This document shows, in pieces, positions 35,433-48,391 of a stretch of 64,000 bases of DNA. A program made the position numbers and the translations under genes. A model generated the notes under the pieces. The model was not told where the DNA came from. It saw only the letters and a list, made by a program, of their open reading frames with translations, and searched no databases. This DNA is from Pratylenchus scribneri (taxonomy: Eukaryota; Nematoda; Chromadorea; Rhabditida; Pratylenchidae). The stretch covers positions 930,001-994,000 of the forward strand of contig JAQSEB010000008.1 in NCBI GenBank assembly GCA_030063045.1. The letters are read 5' to 3'. Numbering within the stretch: the first letter of the stretch is position 1; the number at the start of each line of letters is the position of its first letter.

Positions 35433-35754
35433 AAGTTGTGCATAATTTAGAATTTTTTTTACTAAATTTTAAATTTCCAAAATTTTCATAACTTCTAAAG
35501 AACCAGCGGGGCGGGGACGGAAGGAATACATGGAGCGTTGAAAAATTGACAGTTAGAAAGAAAGCGCTATCGCGCTTTAGAAGAATCCTAGTAAGGTTAT
35601 ATTTATAATCAAAATCCATTTATAAACATTTTTCTGGTTTAAATCACTGCTGAAACTCAATTCGCGCACAACCGGTTTAAACCATTAAACTAGCTCAAAT
35701 CCAAAAATAAAGCTCAAATTCGGTATCCTCACAATTGGAAACCTATTTGAAACA

Positions 35755-36805
35755 CAAAACAGGTGGAATTATTTCTAAGCAAAAACACAAAAAGACGGAA
35801 TTATTCTAAGCGAAAATACAAACACGCAGAATTATTCTAAGCGAAAACACAAACAGGCGGAATTATTCTAAGCGAAAACACAAACAGGCGGAATTATTCT
35901 AAGCGAAAACACAAACAGGCGGAATTATTCTAAGCGAAAACACAAACAGGCGGAATTATTCTAAGTTGGAAAACACAAACATGCGGAATTATTCTAAGTT
36001 GGAAAACACAAACAGGCGGAATTATTCTAAGCGAAAACACAAAACAGGCGGAATTATTCTAAGCGAAAACACAAACAGGCGGAATTATTCTAAGCGAAAA
36101 CACAAACAGGCGGAATTATTCTAAGCGAAAACACAAACAGGCGGAATTATTCTAAGTTGGAAAACACAAACAGGCGGAATTATTCTAAGTTGGAAAACAC
36201 AAACAGGCGGAATTATTCTAAGTTGGAAAACACAAACAGGCGGAATTATTCTAAGTTGGAAAACACAAACAGGCGGAATTATTCTAAGTTGGAAAACACA
36301 AACAGGCGGAATTATTCTAAGCGAAAACACAAAACAGGCGGAATTATTTCTAAGCGAAAACACAAAACAGGCGGAATTATTTCTAAGCAAAAACACAAAA
36401 AGGCGGAATTATTCTAAGCGAAAATACAAACACGCAGAATTATACTAAGCGAAAACACAAACAGGCGGAATTATTCTAAGCGAAAACACAAACAGGCGGA
36501 ATTATTCTAAGCGAAAACACAAACAGGCGGAATTATTCTAAGCGAAAACACAAACAGGCGGAATTATTCTAAGTTGGAAAACACAAACAGGCGGAATTAT
36601 TCTAAGTTGGAAAACACAAACAGGCGGAATTATTCTAAGTTGGAAAACACAAACAGGCGGAATTATTCTAAGCGAAAACACAAAACAGGCGGAATTATTT
36701 CTAAGCGAAAACACAAAACAGGCGGAATTATTTCTAAGCAAAAACACAAAAAGGCGGAATTATTCTAAGCGAAAATACAAACACGCAGAATTATACTAAA
36801 ACCAA
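35755..36805. repeat. Satellite array in tandem unit copy 1
   Basis: The unit is about 29-31 bp: the core CAGGCGGAATTATTCTAAG followed by a linker, either CGAAAACACAAA or TTGGAAAACACAAA. A block of it (about 0.4 kb) is itself repeated inside the array. The core equals that of the intronic arrays at 16.5 and 21.2 kb, but the linker differs. It abuts the receptor exon directly at 36,806. Confidence 0.97.
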
Positions 36806-37454
36806 TCCAAAATTGTACAATTATTCCCTCAATACAGTCTGAACCACAATTTGAGTGCAATTCGGAATTGGAATTGTTAAATTCCCTGTTTTATGTCGAT
36901 GATAAACTCCTTCGAATCCGATATTCGGAGACGGAAGTGAGCGCCGAATATTATTGCAAAAAGGATTTATTTGATGTGCTCGAAGAGGGCCAATGCCTTT
37001 TGGCAAATGCAGACAAATTTTCGGTTAACAAAAATGAAATATTTTTTGATTTATACAAAAATTACGAAATTTGAATATTAAATTTTAGAATCGACGAATT
37101 GTTCCACAAAGTCGTCAATTTTTCATCGAACAATGTGCCAAGGGCATTTTCAAGAAACCAACTTGGCTGTTCATTGATTGTTATTTATGCTTTGAATTGG
37201 TCAAAACTTTGCCAGTTTTTACGAAATTATCCAACGATGATCAGGCAAAATTTACTGAATAATTAAATGAAATCATTAGGCTTCATTCAGTTTTATTCTA
37301 TGAGAGTAATGGTCTTTTAAATGACAAAATATTGAGTTTTATTTTTATTGGGATTAAGCCAATTTAAAGAATGATTCAGACAAAAAAAATAATAATAATT
37401 CCTTCTATTAGAGATCGGAAGCCAGGTTTTTGAGTTTTGGAGATGGCATCCCTG

Positions 37455-37650
37455 GAAGTAATCGATTTTGATGATTTTGGTGTCAAATTAAAGAGCCACT
37501 TCTGTCTATCTATAGATATAAAATTTTTTAGTTTGGTTCAAAATTAGCAGAGTTGTACTAAAAAACATTAACAAAGGCTATTATAATAAATTTACAAATT
37601 TTTCATTGTTTTTTAAGTACAACTCTGATAATTCTGAATCAAATTAAAAA
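37455..37650. repeat. Truncated foldback MITE fragment, copy 1
   Basis: It matches the interior of the foldback at 27,958-28,318 (TTTTGATGATTTTGGTGTCA, GAGCCACTTCTGTCTAT), but both outer ends are missing. It separates the receptor exons from the transposase-like block. A second copy lies at 44,537-44,732. Confidence 0.85.
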
Positions 37651-39124
37651 CTCTGACTGCACTAAGTTATTTTATGACATTGCCAGAATCAATCAATATT
37701 GATATTATGCACACAACTTATCATGGAACAATTATGAATGCATTTCAAGGAATGATGGGAAATTCGAAAAAAAGGTCATGTTTTAATTTGTAAAATAAAT
37801 ATTAATTTTATAAAATTTAGCTTGGATTTCTTCAAATCTATAAAACCGCCACATTTAATGTTTTGCAAACCAATGGAAATCAAAAGAGATTTTAATGAAA
37901 ATCGTAATTTCAAAGACATTATGCGTTTCAAAGCCAGTGAATTTAGAAATGTAAATCTTTTTATTAAATCAAGTTCTAAATTCCCTAATTTCATTCTGCA
38001 CATTTTATTCTCCCTGTAATTCTGGAAACTTTCGCATTCAATTCTGGCGGCGATCCTTCATCAAGTGAATATAAGCAAGCGGTCAATGTCTTATTATTAT
38101 GCTCGGCACTATCAATTCTTGCATCCGTTAATTTAACTCGTGATAAAATTGATTTTGCTGATCGACTGCTAAAATATTGGCACAAAACTCTACCAAATGC
38201 ATTTAGTGAATTCTACTGGACCTACAAAGCACATCTGCATTTACATTTGGCCAATTGCAGCAGGAAATTTGGATCTTCTACATCAAATTCTTGTTTCTTT
38301 CGTAATCCTTTTTTATTATTATTATTTAAATTTTTAATTTCAGTTGAAAGCTTTGTTGGATTTGTTGGAGCAAAAGTTACACATACTCCTTCAGCATTAA
38401 AACAAATTGAAGAAAGAATGCGAACTCTAAATTGCGAAGAATTGGATGATATCCGTCAAGAATTTTCTACAAAAAAATTCTCAACATTATGTGATGTCTT
38501 CAAATTCTCTCTGAATATAGTGGACAAAGGATATCAAAATATTATCAGGTCATTTAATTTAAAAAAATTAATTTCAATAAATTTAAAAGATCAAAATTCC
38601 CAAATGAACAAATAATATGTGCAAAGGAAGTAAAGAAAGAACATTTTCGAATACGTTCAAGTCTGCTATCAAAATTTGGTGACGACTCCATAATTTTTGT
38701 CCGAGATGTAAGAAATTTAAAAAATATAAATAAAATAATATAGATTTAGTGGCAAGACAATAAATTGAAACCTGCAATAGCCCTTCTTTTCTTCAAAACT
38801 TCAAAAGATGAAAATCAAGTTTATATTCTTGGATGTGCAATTGTAGTGGAGAAACCGCTTGCTAAATCTCTTGCATGGATTAAACAAAATCAAGAAGCAT
38901 TGAATTTGTTGACTGATGGCAGATCATTCCCAGATACATTCATTACGAAAAATGAATATCATCAGGTAAATTTGATTAAATTATAAATATTAATATCAAA
39001 ATTTTTAGATTGGAATTATTTCGTTCGATCGAGTCATCACAAAAGGTCTAATGGTTCAATACGACGGCAATGATGGTGAGATGAAGAATTATGTTTTTCC
39101 GATGAACACATTCGATCATGATTA
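37650..39124 (+). mobile_element. Transposase-like coding block nested in a receptor copy 1
   Basis: Exons joined by GT-AG introns read: SYFMTLPESINIDIMHTTYH (about 37,650-37,772), FKSIKPPHLMFCKPMEIKRD (37,819-37,949), then VNVLLLCSALSILASVNLTR and SEFYWTYKAHLHLHLANCSR (38,018-38,290), ESFVGFVGAKVTHTPSALKQ (38,345-38,550), ICAKEVKKEHFRIRSSLLSK (38,600-38,710), KPAIALLFFKTSKDENQVYI (38,750-38,964) and IGIISFDRVITKGLMVQYDG, ending at 39,124. The D-MH…HG motif, the HLHLHLA…FG block and the following F-E-S-F…G stretch recall transposase-derived proteins of the CACTA/KDZ type, in which IDxMH and HLxxHL…FGPL motifs are typical. The N-terminal part of such a protein is missing. The ORF is spliced, so it may be an exonised or domesticated piece. 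The assignment rests on motif memory only. Confidence 0.5.
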
Positions 39125-39317
39125 AGTTATGATATTTTTTAATGCAATTTGAATTTATTTATAAAGTATTTAATAAAATTTTAATTTATTTTTACAGGTA
39201 AAAATATTATGAATTTAGGTAGTATAGTAAGAATATTTTAATAATAGGGGTCATTTTCATCATATACTAAAAAATAGGTAACAACATATTGTTGAAATTA
39301 ATCCTCATTCTTAACAT

Positions 39318-39535
39318 ATTTTTCCTCCTCATTTTGACTAGATTTTGAAAATAATGTATCGAAATATTCTGAAAATTATTGTAATTTTAATAATATTTTT
39401 CCACCCTATTTTGAATAGATATTGAAAATAATCTATCGAAATATTCTGAAAATGAATGCCATTTTGAAAATATTTTTCCACCCTATTTTGAATAGATATT
39501 GAAAATATGGTACTAAAAGATTTTGAAAATGCTCA
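39318..39535. repeat. Three diverged ~75-bp AT-rich repeats
   Basis: The words TATTTTGAATAGATATTGAA and ATCGAAATATTCTGAAAAT recur at a spacing of roughly 75-80 bp. They lie between the transposase-like block and the later receptor exons. The same occurs at 46,400-46,617. Confidence 0.7.
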
Positions 39536-40627
39536 GAATTCTTAAATTATTTTCAAAATTCAAACAAATTTTTAAATTCACTAGATTTTGACTAGATTTT
39601 TAAAATAAAAATGGAAAAAATTTTAAATATCTTTTCAAAATATAAGATATTTTTAAAAAATTCCGAAAATAATGTGCATTTCTAAAGTGGTCTAACTCAG
39701 AAAATTTGGTGAATTTTCAGAAGATTTTCAAAATTCCGTCCAAAAATTGTGACTCCGGGTCATTCAGCAACTTTCATTGAAGGCAAAGGTAAACATTAAT
39801 ATTTTTTAATTATTTGACAATTTTTTATCCTTTTCCTGTAGATTTCATTGCTCAGTTCAAATGCATTGGCCTTCATTGTATTCAGCCAATCATTTTATAC
39901 CATTTTTGACAACAATGACATTTTCACATTTCCCGATGGGTTCAGCCCTCTTTGTTTTCATCAATCATTTAATAAAGATATTTATCGTAAATTATTCTTC
40001 CACAATTTGGAACCATACAAAAGAATTTCACTGAATATTGAGGAATTTTTGTTGCTTCGGGTCATTCTACTATTACAGAATGGTTGGCAAATAAATTATG
40101 TTAACTCCTATTTCCCCTTAAAAAGCTTCAATTGAATTACCAAAAGAAGACAAAAATGTGGTGCAAACTGGATTGGACATTTATTCAAAAATATTAATGC
40201 AATATGAAAGGCAAAGATTTGGCAATTTCGATGGAGTGAAAAGATATGCGGAATTGGTAAATTTAATTAGAATTAAAAATGAGGGCAAAAGGACATTTTA
40301 AAAATTTATTTCTCATTCGAAGATTTTCCTCCTTGGAATTGCCATCAATGTGGGAAATGAACATCGAAATTTTATTCTGAATTTAATGCTTTTACACAAA
40401 AATTCAAGTTTATTGGAACATCCTGACTATATGGACAATGTCATTTTGGGTGTGAATAAGCCATGATGATTAATCAATTCAATGAACATTATTAATTTAT
40501 TTATTTTGAGTAATATATTCATTAAAATATTTTCCATGCCATGCCCATCAATTCCTTTCCCTCTCCCTTCTATCATTAAAAACACAAAAATCAGAATTAG
40601 CTAAAAAAACAAATTAGATGAAAAGGA

Positions 40628-40805
40628 AATTTAGCAGAATATGAGGTTGCTGACAATGAGAATAAAAAATAAATTCAGTGGTTGAATGCCCAAATGCCCA
40701 TGCCCACCCGAAAGAACCATTTGCTGCTTGGCCCTTTATTGATTGCTTTATCCCCTTATAAACCATAAATTTGCTTTCGTTGCCAGGCTCAAAATAAGGA
40801 AAGAG
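40628..40805. repeat. Copied F-box flank segment, copy 1
   Basis: It is closely similar to 7,800-7,982 near the F-box gene, with a few small indels (for example TGCCCATGCCCACCCG here against TGCCCACCCG there). No coding role is seen. A further copy is at 47,710-47,887. Confidence 0.9.
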
Positions 40806-42836
40806 AAAAAAGTTATGGCCTATAGAATTTCCGAAATATGCAAATTTCCAGCACAGCTAACTCTCCAGATAGTGGACCAAATTCAATGAGGCATAGTTTA
40901 TTCTAAGAGGAGAAAAAGTGCTACGAAATATCCCAAAAATATTTTATTCCATTGATCTCGGCCGATAATTTGACTTTGCATATTTCCATTTTTGCACTTT
41001 GGCTTCTAGGGCCAAATATTATCAACTCAGCTTATTCTTTGCACCAATGGATAGGTCACGTCGATGTGATTTCGAAAATATTTTAAATTTCATGAATTGT
41101 TCGAGAAATAAAAAAGTTATGGCCACTGAAAAATTGAAAAAATTGAAAATATGTAAATTATCATTTTTGTCAATTAATTTTTTAAAATTAATTTCTAGAA
41201 GCTTAATTTGGCCAAATTCGGGTGCAGCTTGTCGAGACGAATCGATTTACCTATCATTTGACTATTTTCAAATCGATTTTTATTGTTAAATAAAATTTTG
41301 GGGATTTCGGGACATTTTGGGCGTTTGGGGATTTCGTCCATTGGTGGTTTCGGCGTATTTTCTCCTTTGAGGATTTCCCCCCATTTTGGGTGTTGGGGAT
41401 TTCGTCTTTTGGGGGTTTCGTCCCATTTTCCTCTTTTGGGGATTTCGTCCATTGGGGATTTCGGGGTAACGCGGACTTTTCTCCCCAACCAAACATTTCT
41501 CCACAATCTTTCCCTCTTCCAAATGATACCTTCTCAGGAACGAGACTTTTTCTACTCTCCCCTCCCAGGGCCCTTTTTCCACTCTCTAAATTATTTGACG
41601 CCCTCACAATCAGCGTTTTCTTCTTTTCCATTGCTCCAATCCTTCATCCTTCTCATCCCATTTCTTTCCATGCCAAACAAAGATGAGAGAATGCTAAAAG
41701 TCGTAGAAAATGTGAAGGTACAAAAAGAGCAAAAAACAGACCACATTTTTTATGGGTGCGGTTTTTTTGCCGAATGAATTGATGCTTTTTGCCGAAAGAT
41801 TATTTTTTTGAGGATAAGTGTTTAGTTGCTTGATCTTAGACCCCCAAACTTTTACCCATTTGATAGATCCCTTCAAGACGCATCGAATGGTATATGGTTT
41901 TGTCGGCAATTGGGTCCAATATTAAAAGAGTTATATAAACCAAAAAAAAAACAAAATAGGTTTAAACGGTTTAACACTTTGATTTATGACCAAACCCATT
42001 TTTTATATACCATTTGATATGTCTTGAAGGGATCTATTAAAAGGGTAAAAAATTTGAGGGTTTAGCAAGCTCTAAATGATCTTTTGGCAAAAGAAACCGA
42101 TCTTTCAAAAATGGCAATTAAAAATTAATCTCGGTGAACTATGTCGTTCTTGTCGATTTGATCATGCATTTTGGGCGGAATGAATGTCCGTGCAATTCAT
42201 GATATTGCATTAAAAAAAATATTTGGAATTTGGATGCAATTATGGGCAAATGAATGCAAGGAAAGCGGAATTAATGGGCATAATGGGACAAGTATGGATT
42301 TGGATATTGCACAATACATTAATATATAACATTTTCAACAATGCAAATAATTTTTCATTTTAAATATTTATTTGATTTATACATCAAAATTGTTTATTTA
42401 AATACCATTTATTTCATTCATCTAAATATTTTTCTCTCATCCTTCAAATAATCGGTTTGCTGCCCTTGGAAATATTTGACCGTCTTCACTTTCAATTCCA
42501 TGTTGCCTCCTAAAAAGTTGTGCATAATTTAGAATTTTTTTTACTAAATTTTAAATTTCCAAAATTTTCATAACTTCTAAAGAACCAGCGGGGCGGGGAC
42601 GGAAGGAATACATGGAGCGTTGAAAAATTGACAGTTAGAAAGAAAGCGCTATCGCGCTTTAGAAGAATCCTAGTAAGGTTATATTTATAATCAAAATCCA
42701 TTTATAAACATTTTTCTGGTTTAAATCACTGCTGAAACTCAATTCGCGCACAACCGGTTTAAACCATTAAACTAGCTCAAATCCAAAAATAAAGCTCAAA
42801 TTCGGTATCCTCACAATTGGAAACCTATTTGAAACA

Positions 42837-43887
42837 CAAAACAGGTGGAATTATTTCTAAGCAAAAACACAAAAAGACGGAATTATTCTAAGCGAAAATA
42901 CAAACACGCAGAATTATTCTAAGCGAAAACACAAACAGGCGGAATTATTCTAAGCGAAAACACAAACAGGCGGAATTATTCTAAGCGAAAACACAAACAG
43001 GCGGAATTATTCTAAGCGAAAACACAAACAGGCGGAATTATTCTAAGTTGGAAAACACAAACATGCGGAATTATTCTAAGTTGGAAAACACAAACAGGCG
43101 GAATTATTCTAAGCGAAAACACAAAACAGGCGGAATTATTCTAAGCGAAAACACAAACAGGCGGAATTATTCTAAGCGAAAACACAAACAGGCGGAATTA
43201 TTCTAAGCGAAAACACAAACAGGCGGAATTATTCTAAGTTGGAAAACACAAACAGGCGGAATTATTCTAAGTTGGAAAACACAAACAGGCGGAATTATTC
43301 TAAGTTGGAAAACACAAACAGGCGGAATTATTCTAAGTTGGAAAACACAAACAGGCGGAATTATTCTAAGTTGGAAAACACAAACAGGCGGAATTATTCT
43401 AAGCGAAAACACAAAACAGGCGGAATTATTTCTAAGCGAAAACACAAAACAGGCGGAATTATTTCTAAGCAAAAACACAAAAAGGCGGAATTATTCTAAG
43501 CGAAAATACAAACACGCAGAATTATACTAAGCGAAAACACAAACAGGCGGAATTATTCTAAGCGAAAACACAAACAGGCGGAATTATTCTAAGCGAAAAC
43601 ACAAACAGGCGGAATTATTCTAAGCGAAAACACAAACAGGCGGAATTATTCTAAGTTGGAAAACACAAACAGGCGGAATTATTCTAAGTTGGAAAACACA
43701 AACAGGCGGAATTATTCTAAGTTGGAAAACACAAACAGGCGGAATTATTCTAAGCGAAAACACAAAACAGGCGGAATTATTTCTAAGCGAAAACACAAAA
43801 CAGGCGGAATTATTTCTAAGCAAAAACACAAAAAGGCGGAATTATTCTAAGCGAAAATACAAACACGCAGAATTATACTAAAACCAA
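42837..43887. repeat. Satellite array in tandem unit copy 2
   Basis: A copy of the array at 35,755-36,805 with the same series of linker variants. Spurious frames on both strands come from the stop-free parts of the array. Confidence 0.97.
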
Positions 43888-46800
43888 TCCAAAATTGTAC
43901 AATTATTCCCTCAATACAGTCTGAACCACAATTTGAGTGCAATTCGGAATTGGAATTGTTAAATTCCCTGTTTTATGTCGATGATAAACTCCTTCGAATC
44001 CGATATTCGGAGACGGAAGTGAGCGCCGAATATTATTGCAAAAAGGATTTATTTGATGTGCTCGAAGAGGGCCAATGCCTTTTGGCAAATGCAGACAAAT
44101 TTTCGGTTAACAAAAATGAAATATTTTTTGATTTATACAAAAATTACGAAATTTGAATATTAAATTTTAGAATCGACGAATTGTTCCACAAAGTCGTCAA
44201 TTTTTCATCGAACAATGTGCCAAGGGCATTTTCAAGAAACCAACTTGGCTGTTCATTGATTGTTATTTATGCTTTGAATTGGTCAAAACTTTGCCAGTTT
44301 TTACGAAATTATCCAACGATGATCAGGCAAAATTTACTGAATAATTAAATGAAATCATTAGGCTTCATTCAGTTTTATTCTATGAGAGTAATGGTCTTTT
44401 AAATGACAAAATATTGAGTTTTATTTTTATTGGGATTAAGCCAATTTAAAGAATGATTCAGACAAAAAAAATAATAATAATTCCTTCTATTAGAGATCGG
44501 AAGCCAGGTTTTTGAGTTTTGGAGATGGCATCCCTGGAAGTAATCGATTTTGATGATTTTGGTGTCAAATTAAAGAGCCACTTCTGTCTATCTATAGATA
44601 TAAAATTTTTTAGTTTGGTTCAAAATTAGCAGAGTTGTACTAAAAAACATTAACAAAGGCTATTATAATAAATTTACAAATTTTTCATTGTTTTTTAAGT
44701 ACAACTCTGATAATTCTGAATCAAATTAAAAACTCTGACTGCACTAAGTTATTTTATGACATTGCCAGAATCAATCAATATTGATATTATGCACACAACT
44801 TATCATGGAACAATTATGAATGCATTTCAAGGAATGATGGGAAATTCGAAAAAAAGGTCATGTTTTAATTTGTAAAATAAATATTAATTTTATAAAATTT
44901 AGCTTGGATTTCTTCAAATCTATAAAACCGCCACATTTAATGTTTTGCAAACCAATGGAAATCAAAAGAGATTTTAATGAAAATCGTAATTTCAAAGACA
45001 TTATGCGTTTCAAAGCCAGTGAATTTAGAAATGTAAATCTTTTTATTAAATCAAGTTCTAAATTCCCTAATTTCATTCTGCACATTTTATTCTCCCTGTA
45101 ATTCTGGAAACTTTCGCATTCAATTCTGGCGGCGATCCTTCATCAAGTGAATATAAGCAAGCGGTCAATGTCTTATTATTATGCTCGGCACTATCAATTC
45201 TTGCATCCGTTAATTTAACTCGTGATAAAATTGATTTTGCTGATCGACTGCTAAAATATTGGCACAAAACTCTACCAAATGCATTTAGTGAATTCTACTG
45301 GACCTACAAAGCACATCTGCATTTACATTTGGCCAATTGCAGCAGGAAATTTGGATCTTCTACATCAAATTCTTGTTTCTTTCGTAATCCTTTTTTATTA
45401 TTATTATTTAAATTTTTAATTTCAGTTGAAAGCTTTGTTGGATTTGTTGGAGCAAAAGTTACACATACTCCTTCAGCATTAAAACAAATTGAAGAAAGAA
45501 TGCGAACTCTAAATTGCGAAGAATTGGATGATATCCGTCAAGAATTTTCTACAAAAAAATTCTCAACATTATGTGATGTCTTCAAATTCTCTCTGAATAT
45601 AGTGGACAAAGGATATCAAAATATTATCAGGTCATTTAATTTAAAAAAATTAATTTCAATAAATTTAAAAGATCAAAATTCCCAAATGAACAAATAATAT
45701 GTGCAAAGGAAGTAAAGAAAGAACATTTTCGAATACGTTCAAGTCTGCTATCAAAATTTGGTGACGACTCCATAATTTTTGTCCGAGATGTAAGAAATTT
45801 AAAAAATATAAATAAAATAATATAGATTTAGTGGCAAGACAATAAATTGAAACCTGCAATAGCCCTTCTTTTCTTCAAAACTTCAAAAGATGAAAATCAA
45901 GTTTATATTCTTGGATGTGCAATTGTAGTGGAGAAACCGCTTGCTAAATCTCTTGCATGGATTAAACAAAATCAAGAAGCATTGAATTTGTTGACTGATG
46001 GCAGATCATTCCCAGATACATTCATTACGAAAAATGAATATCATCAGGTAAATTTGATTAAATTATAAATATTAATATCAAAATTTTTAGATTGGAATTA
46101 TTTCGTTCGATCGAGTCATCACAAAAGGTCTAATGGTTCAATACGACGGCAATGATGGTGAGATGAAGAATTATGTTTTTCCGATGAACACATTCGATCA
46201 TGATTAAGTTATGATATTTTTTAATGCAATTTGAATTTATTTATAAAGTATTTAATAAAATTTTAATTTATTTTTACAGGTAAAAATATTATGAATTTAG
46301 GTAGTATAGTAAGAATATTTTAATAATAGGGGTCATTTTCATCATATACTAAAAAATAGGTAACAACATATTGTTGAAATTAATCCTCATTCTTAACATA
46401 TTTTTCCTCCTCATTTTGACTAGATTTTGAAAATAATGTATCGAAATATTCTGAAAATTATTGTAATTTTAATAATATTTTTCCACCCTATTTTGAATAG
46501 ATATTGAAAATAATCTATCGAAATATTCTGAAAATGAATGCCATTTTGAAAATATTTTTCCACCCTATTTTGAATAGATATTGAAAATATGGTACTAAAA
46601 GATTTTGAAAATGCTCAGAATTCTTAAATTATTTTCAAAATTCAAACAAATTTTTAAATTCACTAGATTTTGACTAGATTTTTAAAATAAAAATGGAAAA
46701 AATTTTAAATATCTTTTCAAAATATAAGATATTTTTAAAAAATTCCGAAAATAATGTGCATTTCTAAAGTGGTCTAACTCAGAAAATTTGGTGAATTTTC

Positions 46801-47548
46801 AGAAGATTTTCAAAATTCCGTCCAAAAATTGTGACTCCGGGTCATTCAGCAACTTTCATTGAAGGCAAAGGTAAACATTAATATTTTTTAATTATTTGAC
46901 AATTTTTTATCCTTTTCCTGTAGATTTCATTGCTCAGTTCAAATGCATTGGCCTTCATTGTATTCAGCCAATCATTTTATACCATTTTTGACAACAATGA
47001 CATTTTCACATTTCCCGATGGGTTCAGCCCTCTTTGTTTTCATCAATCATTTAATAAAGATATTTATCGTAAATTATTCTTCCACAATTTGGAACCATAC
47101 AAAAGAATTTCACTGAATATTGAGGAATTTTTGTTGCTTCGGGTCATTCTACTATTACAGAATGGTTGGCAAATAAATTATGTTAACTCCTATTTCCCCT
47201 TAAAAAGCTTCAATTGAATTACCAAAAGAAGACAAAAATGTGGTGCAAACTGGATTGGACATTTATTCAAAAATATTAATGCAATATGAAAGGCAAAGAT
47301 TTGGCAATTTCGATGGAGTGAAAAGATATGCGGAATTGGTAAATTTAATTAGAATTAAAAATGAGGGCAAAAGGACATTTTAAAAATTTATTTCTCATTC
47401 GAAGATTTTCCTCCTTGGAATTGCCATCAATGTGGGAAATGAACATCGAAATTTTATTCTGAATTTAATGCTTTTACACAAAAATTCAAGTTTATTGGAA
47501 CATCCTGACTATATGGACAATGTCATTTTGGGTGTGAATAAGCCATGA
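43888..47548 (+). pseudogene. Nuclear receptor ligand-binding exons interrupted by transposase block, copy 2
   Basis: A copy of the receptor pseudogene at 36,806-40,466, displaced by 7,082 bp. The ligand-binding exons are open, but no functional DNA-binding domain precedes them. Confidence 0.7.
44732..46206 (+). mobile_element. Transposase-like coding block nested in a receptor copy 2
   Basis: The same block as at 37,650-39,124. All exon frames and splice sites seen in copy 1 are preserved here, which fits recent duplication rather than independent decay. Confidence 0.5.
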
Positions 47549-48391
47549 TGATTAATCAATTCAATGAACATTATTAATTTATTTATTTTGAGTAATATAT
47601 TCATTAAAATATTTTCCATGCCATGCCCATCAATTCCTTTCCCTCTCCCTTCTATCATTAAAAACACAAAAATCAGAATTAGCTAAAAAAACAAATTAGA
47701 TGAAAAGGAAATTTAGCAGAATATGAGGTTGCTGACAATGAGAATAAAAAATAAATTCAGTGGTTGAATGCCCAAATGCCCATGCCCACCCGAAAGAACC
47801 ATTTGCTGCTTGGCCCTTTATTGATTGCTTTATCCCCTTATAAACCATAAATTTGCTTTCGTTGCCAGGCTCAAAATAAGGAAAGAGAAAAAAGTTATGG
47901 CCTATAGAATTTCCGAAATATGCAAATTTCCAGCACAGCTAACTCTCCAGATAGTGGACCAAATTCAATGAGGCATAGTTTATTCTAAGAGGAGAAAAAG
48001 TGCTACGAAATATCCCAAAAATATTTTATTCCATTGATCTCGGCCGATAATTTGACTTTGCATATTTCCATTTTTGCACTTTGGCTTCTAGGGCCAAATA
48101 TTATCAACTCAGCTTATTCTTTGCACCAATGGATAGGTCACGTCGATGTGATTTCGAAAATATTTTAAATTTCATGAATTGTTCGAGAAATAAAAAAGTT
48201 ATGGCCACTGAAAAATTGAAAAAATTGAAAATATGTAAATTATCATTTTTGTCAATTAATTTTTTAAAATTAATTTCTAGAAGCTTAATTTGGCCAAATT
48301 CGGGTGCAGCTTGTCGAGACGAATCGATTTACCTATCATTTGACTATTTTCAAATCGATTTTTATTGTTAAATAAAATTTTGGGGATTTCG

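Larger units (their letters stand above)
36806..40466 (+). pseudogene. Nuclear receptor ligand-binding exons interrupted by transposase block, copy 1
   Basis: The first exons (36,838-37,070 and 37,089-37,265) are nearly identical to those of the receptor at 27.2-27.6 kb (LNSLFYVDDKLLRIRYSE; FIEQCAKGIFKKPTWLFIDC). After the transposase-like insert come exons at 39,842-40,085 (SSNALAFIVFSQSFYTIFDN, ISLNIEEFLLLRVILLLQN), 40,130-40,265 (ILMQYERQRFGNFDGVKRYA) and 40,340-40,466 (LEHPDYMDNVILGV). These later exons are diverged paralogues. No intact DNA-binding domain precedes them, only a decayed fragment, so it is most likely a pseudogene. The reading frames inside the ligand-binding exons remain open, so a DNA-binding-less product cannot be excluded. 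Confidence 0.7.
34228..41309. repeat. 7,082-bp tandem unit, copy 1
   Basis: Homology with 41,310-48,391 begins exactly at GGACATTTTGGGCGTTTGGG, with different bases before it in copy 1 (GATA) and copy 2 (TTTC). Every landmark I compared is displaced by 7,082 bp, and no base difference was noticed in the stretches compared. In order the unit holds: a G-rich segment, a foldback, a decayed receptor zinc-finger fragment, a deaminase 3' fragment, a satellite, receptor ligand-binding exons, a foldback fragment, a transposase-like block, further receptor exons, and a segment from the F-box flank. Confidence 0.97.
41310..48391. repeat. 7,082-bp tandem unit, copy 2
   Basis: This is the second full copy of the mosaic unit, displaced by 7,082 bp from copy 1 in every landmark. 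I found no base difference in the stretches compared. It includes the G-rich segment (41,310-41,672), foldback (41,826-42,072), zinc-finger remnant (42,127-42,212), deaminase fragment (42,420-42,514), satellite (42,837-43,887), receptor exons, transposase-like block and F-box flank segment. The near identity means either a very recent event or an assembly artefact. Confidence 0.97.
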
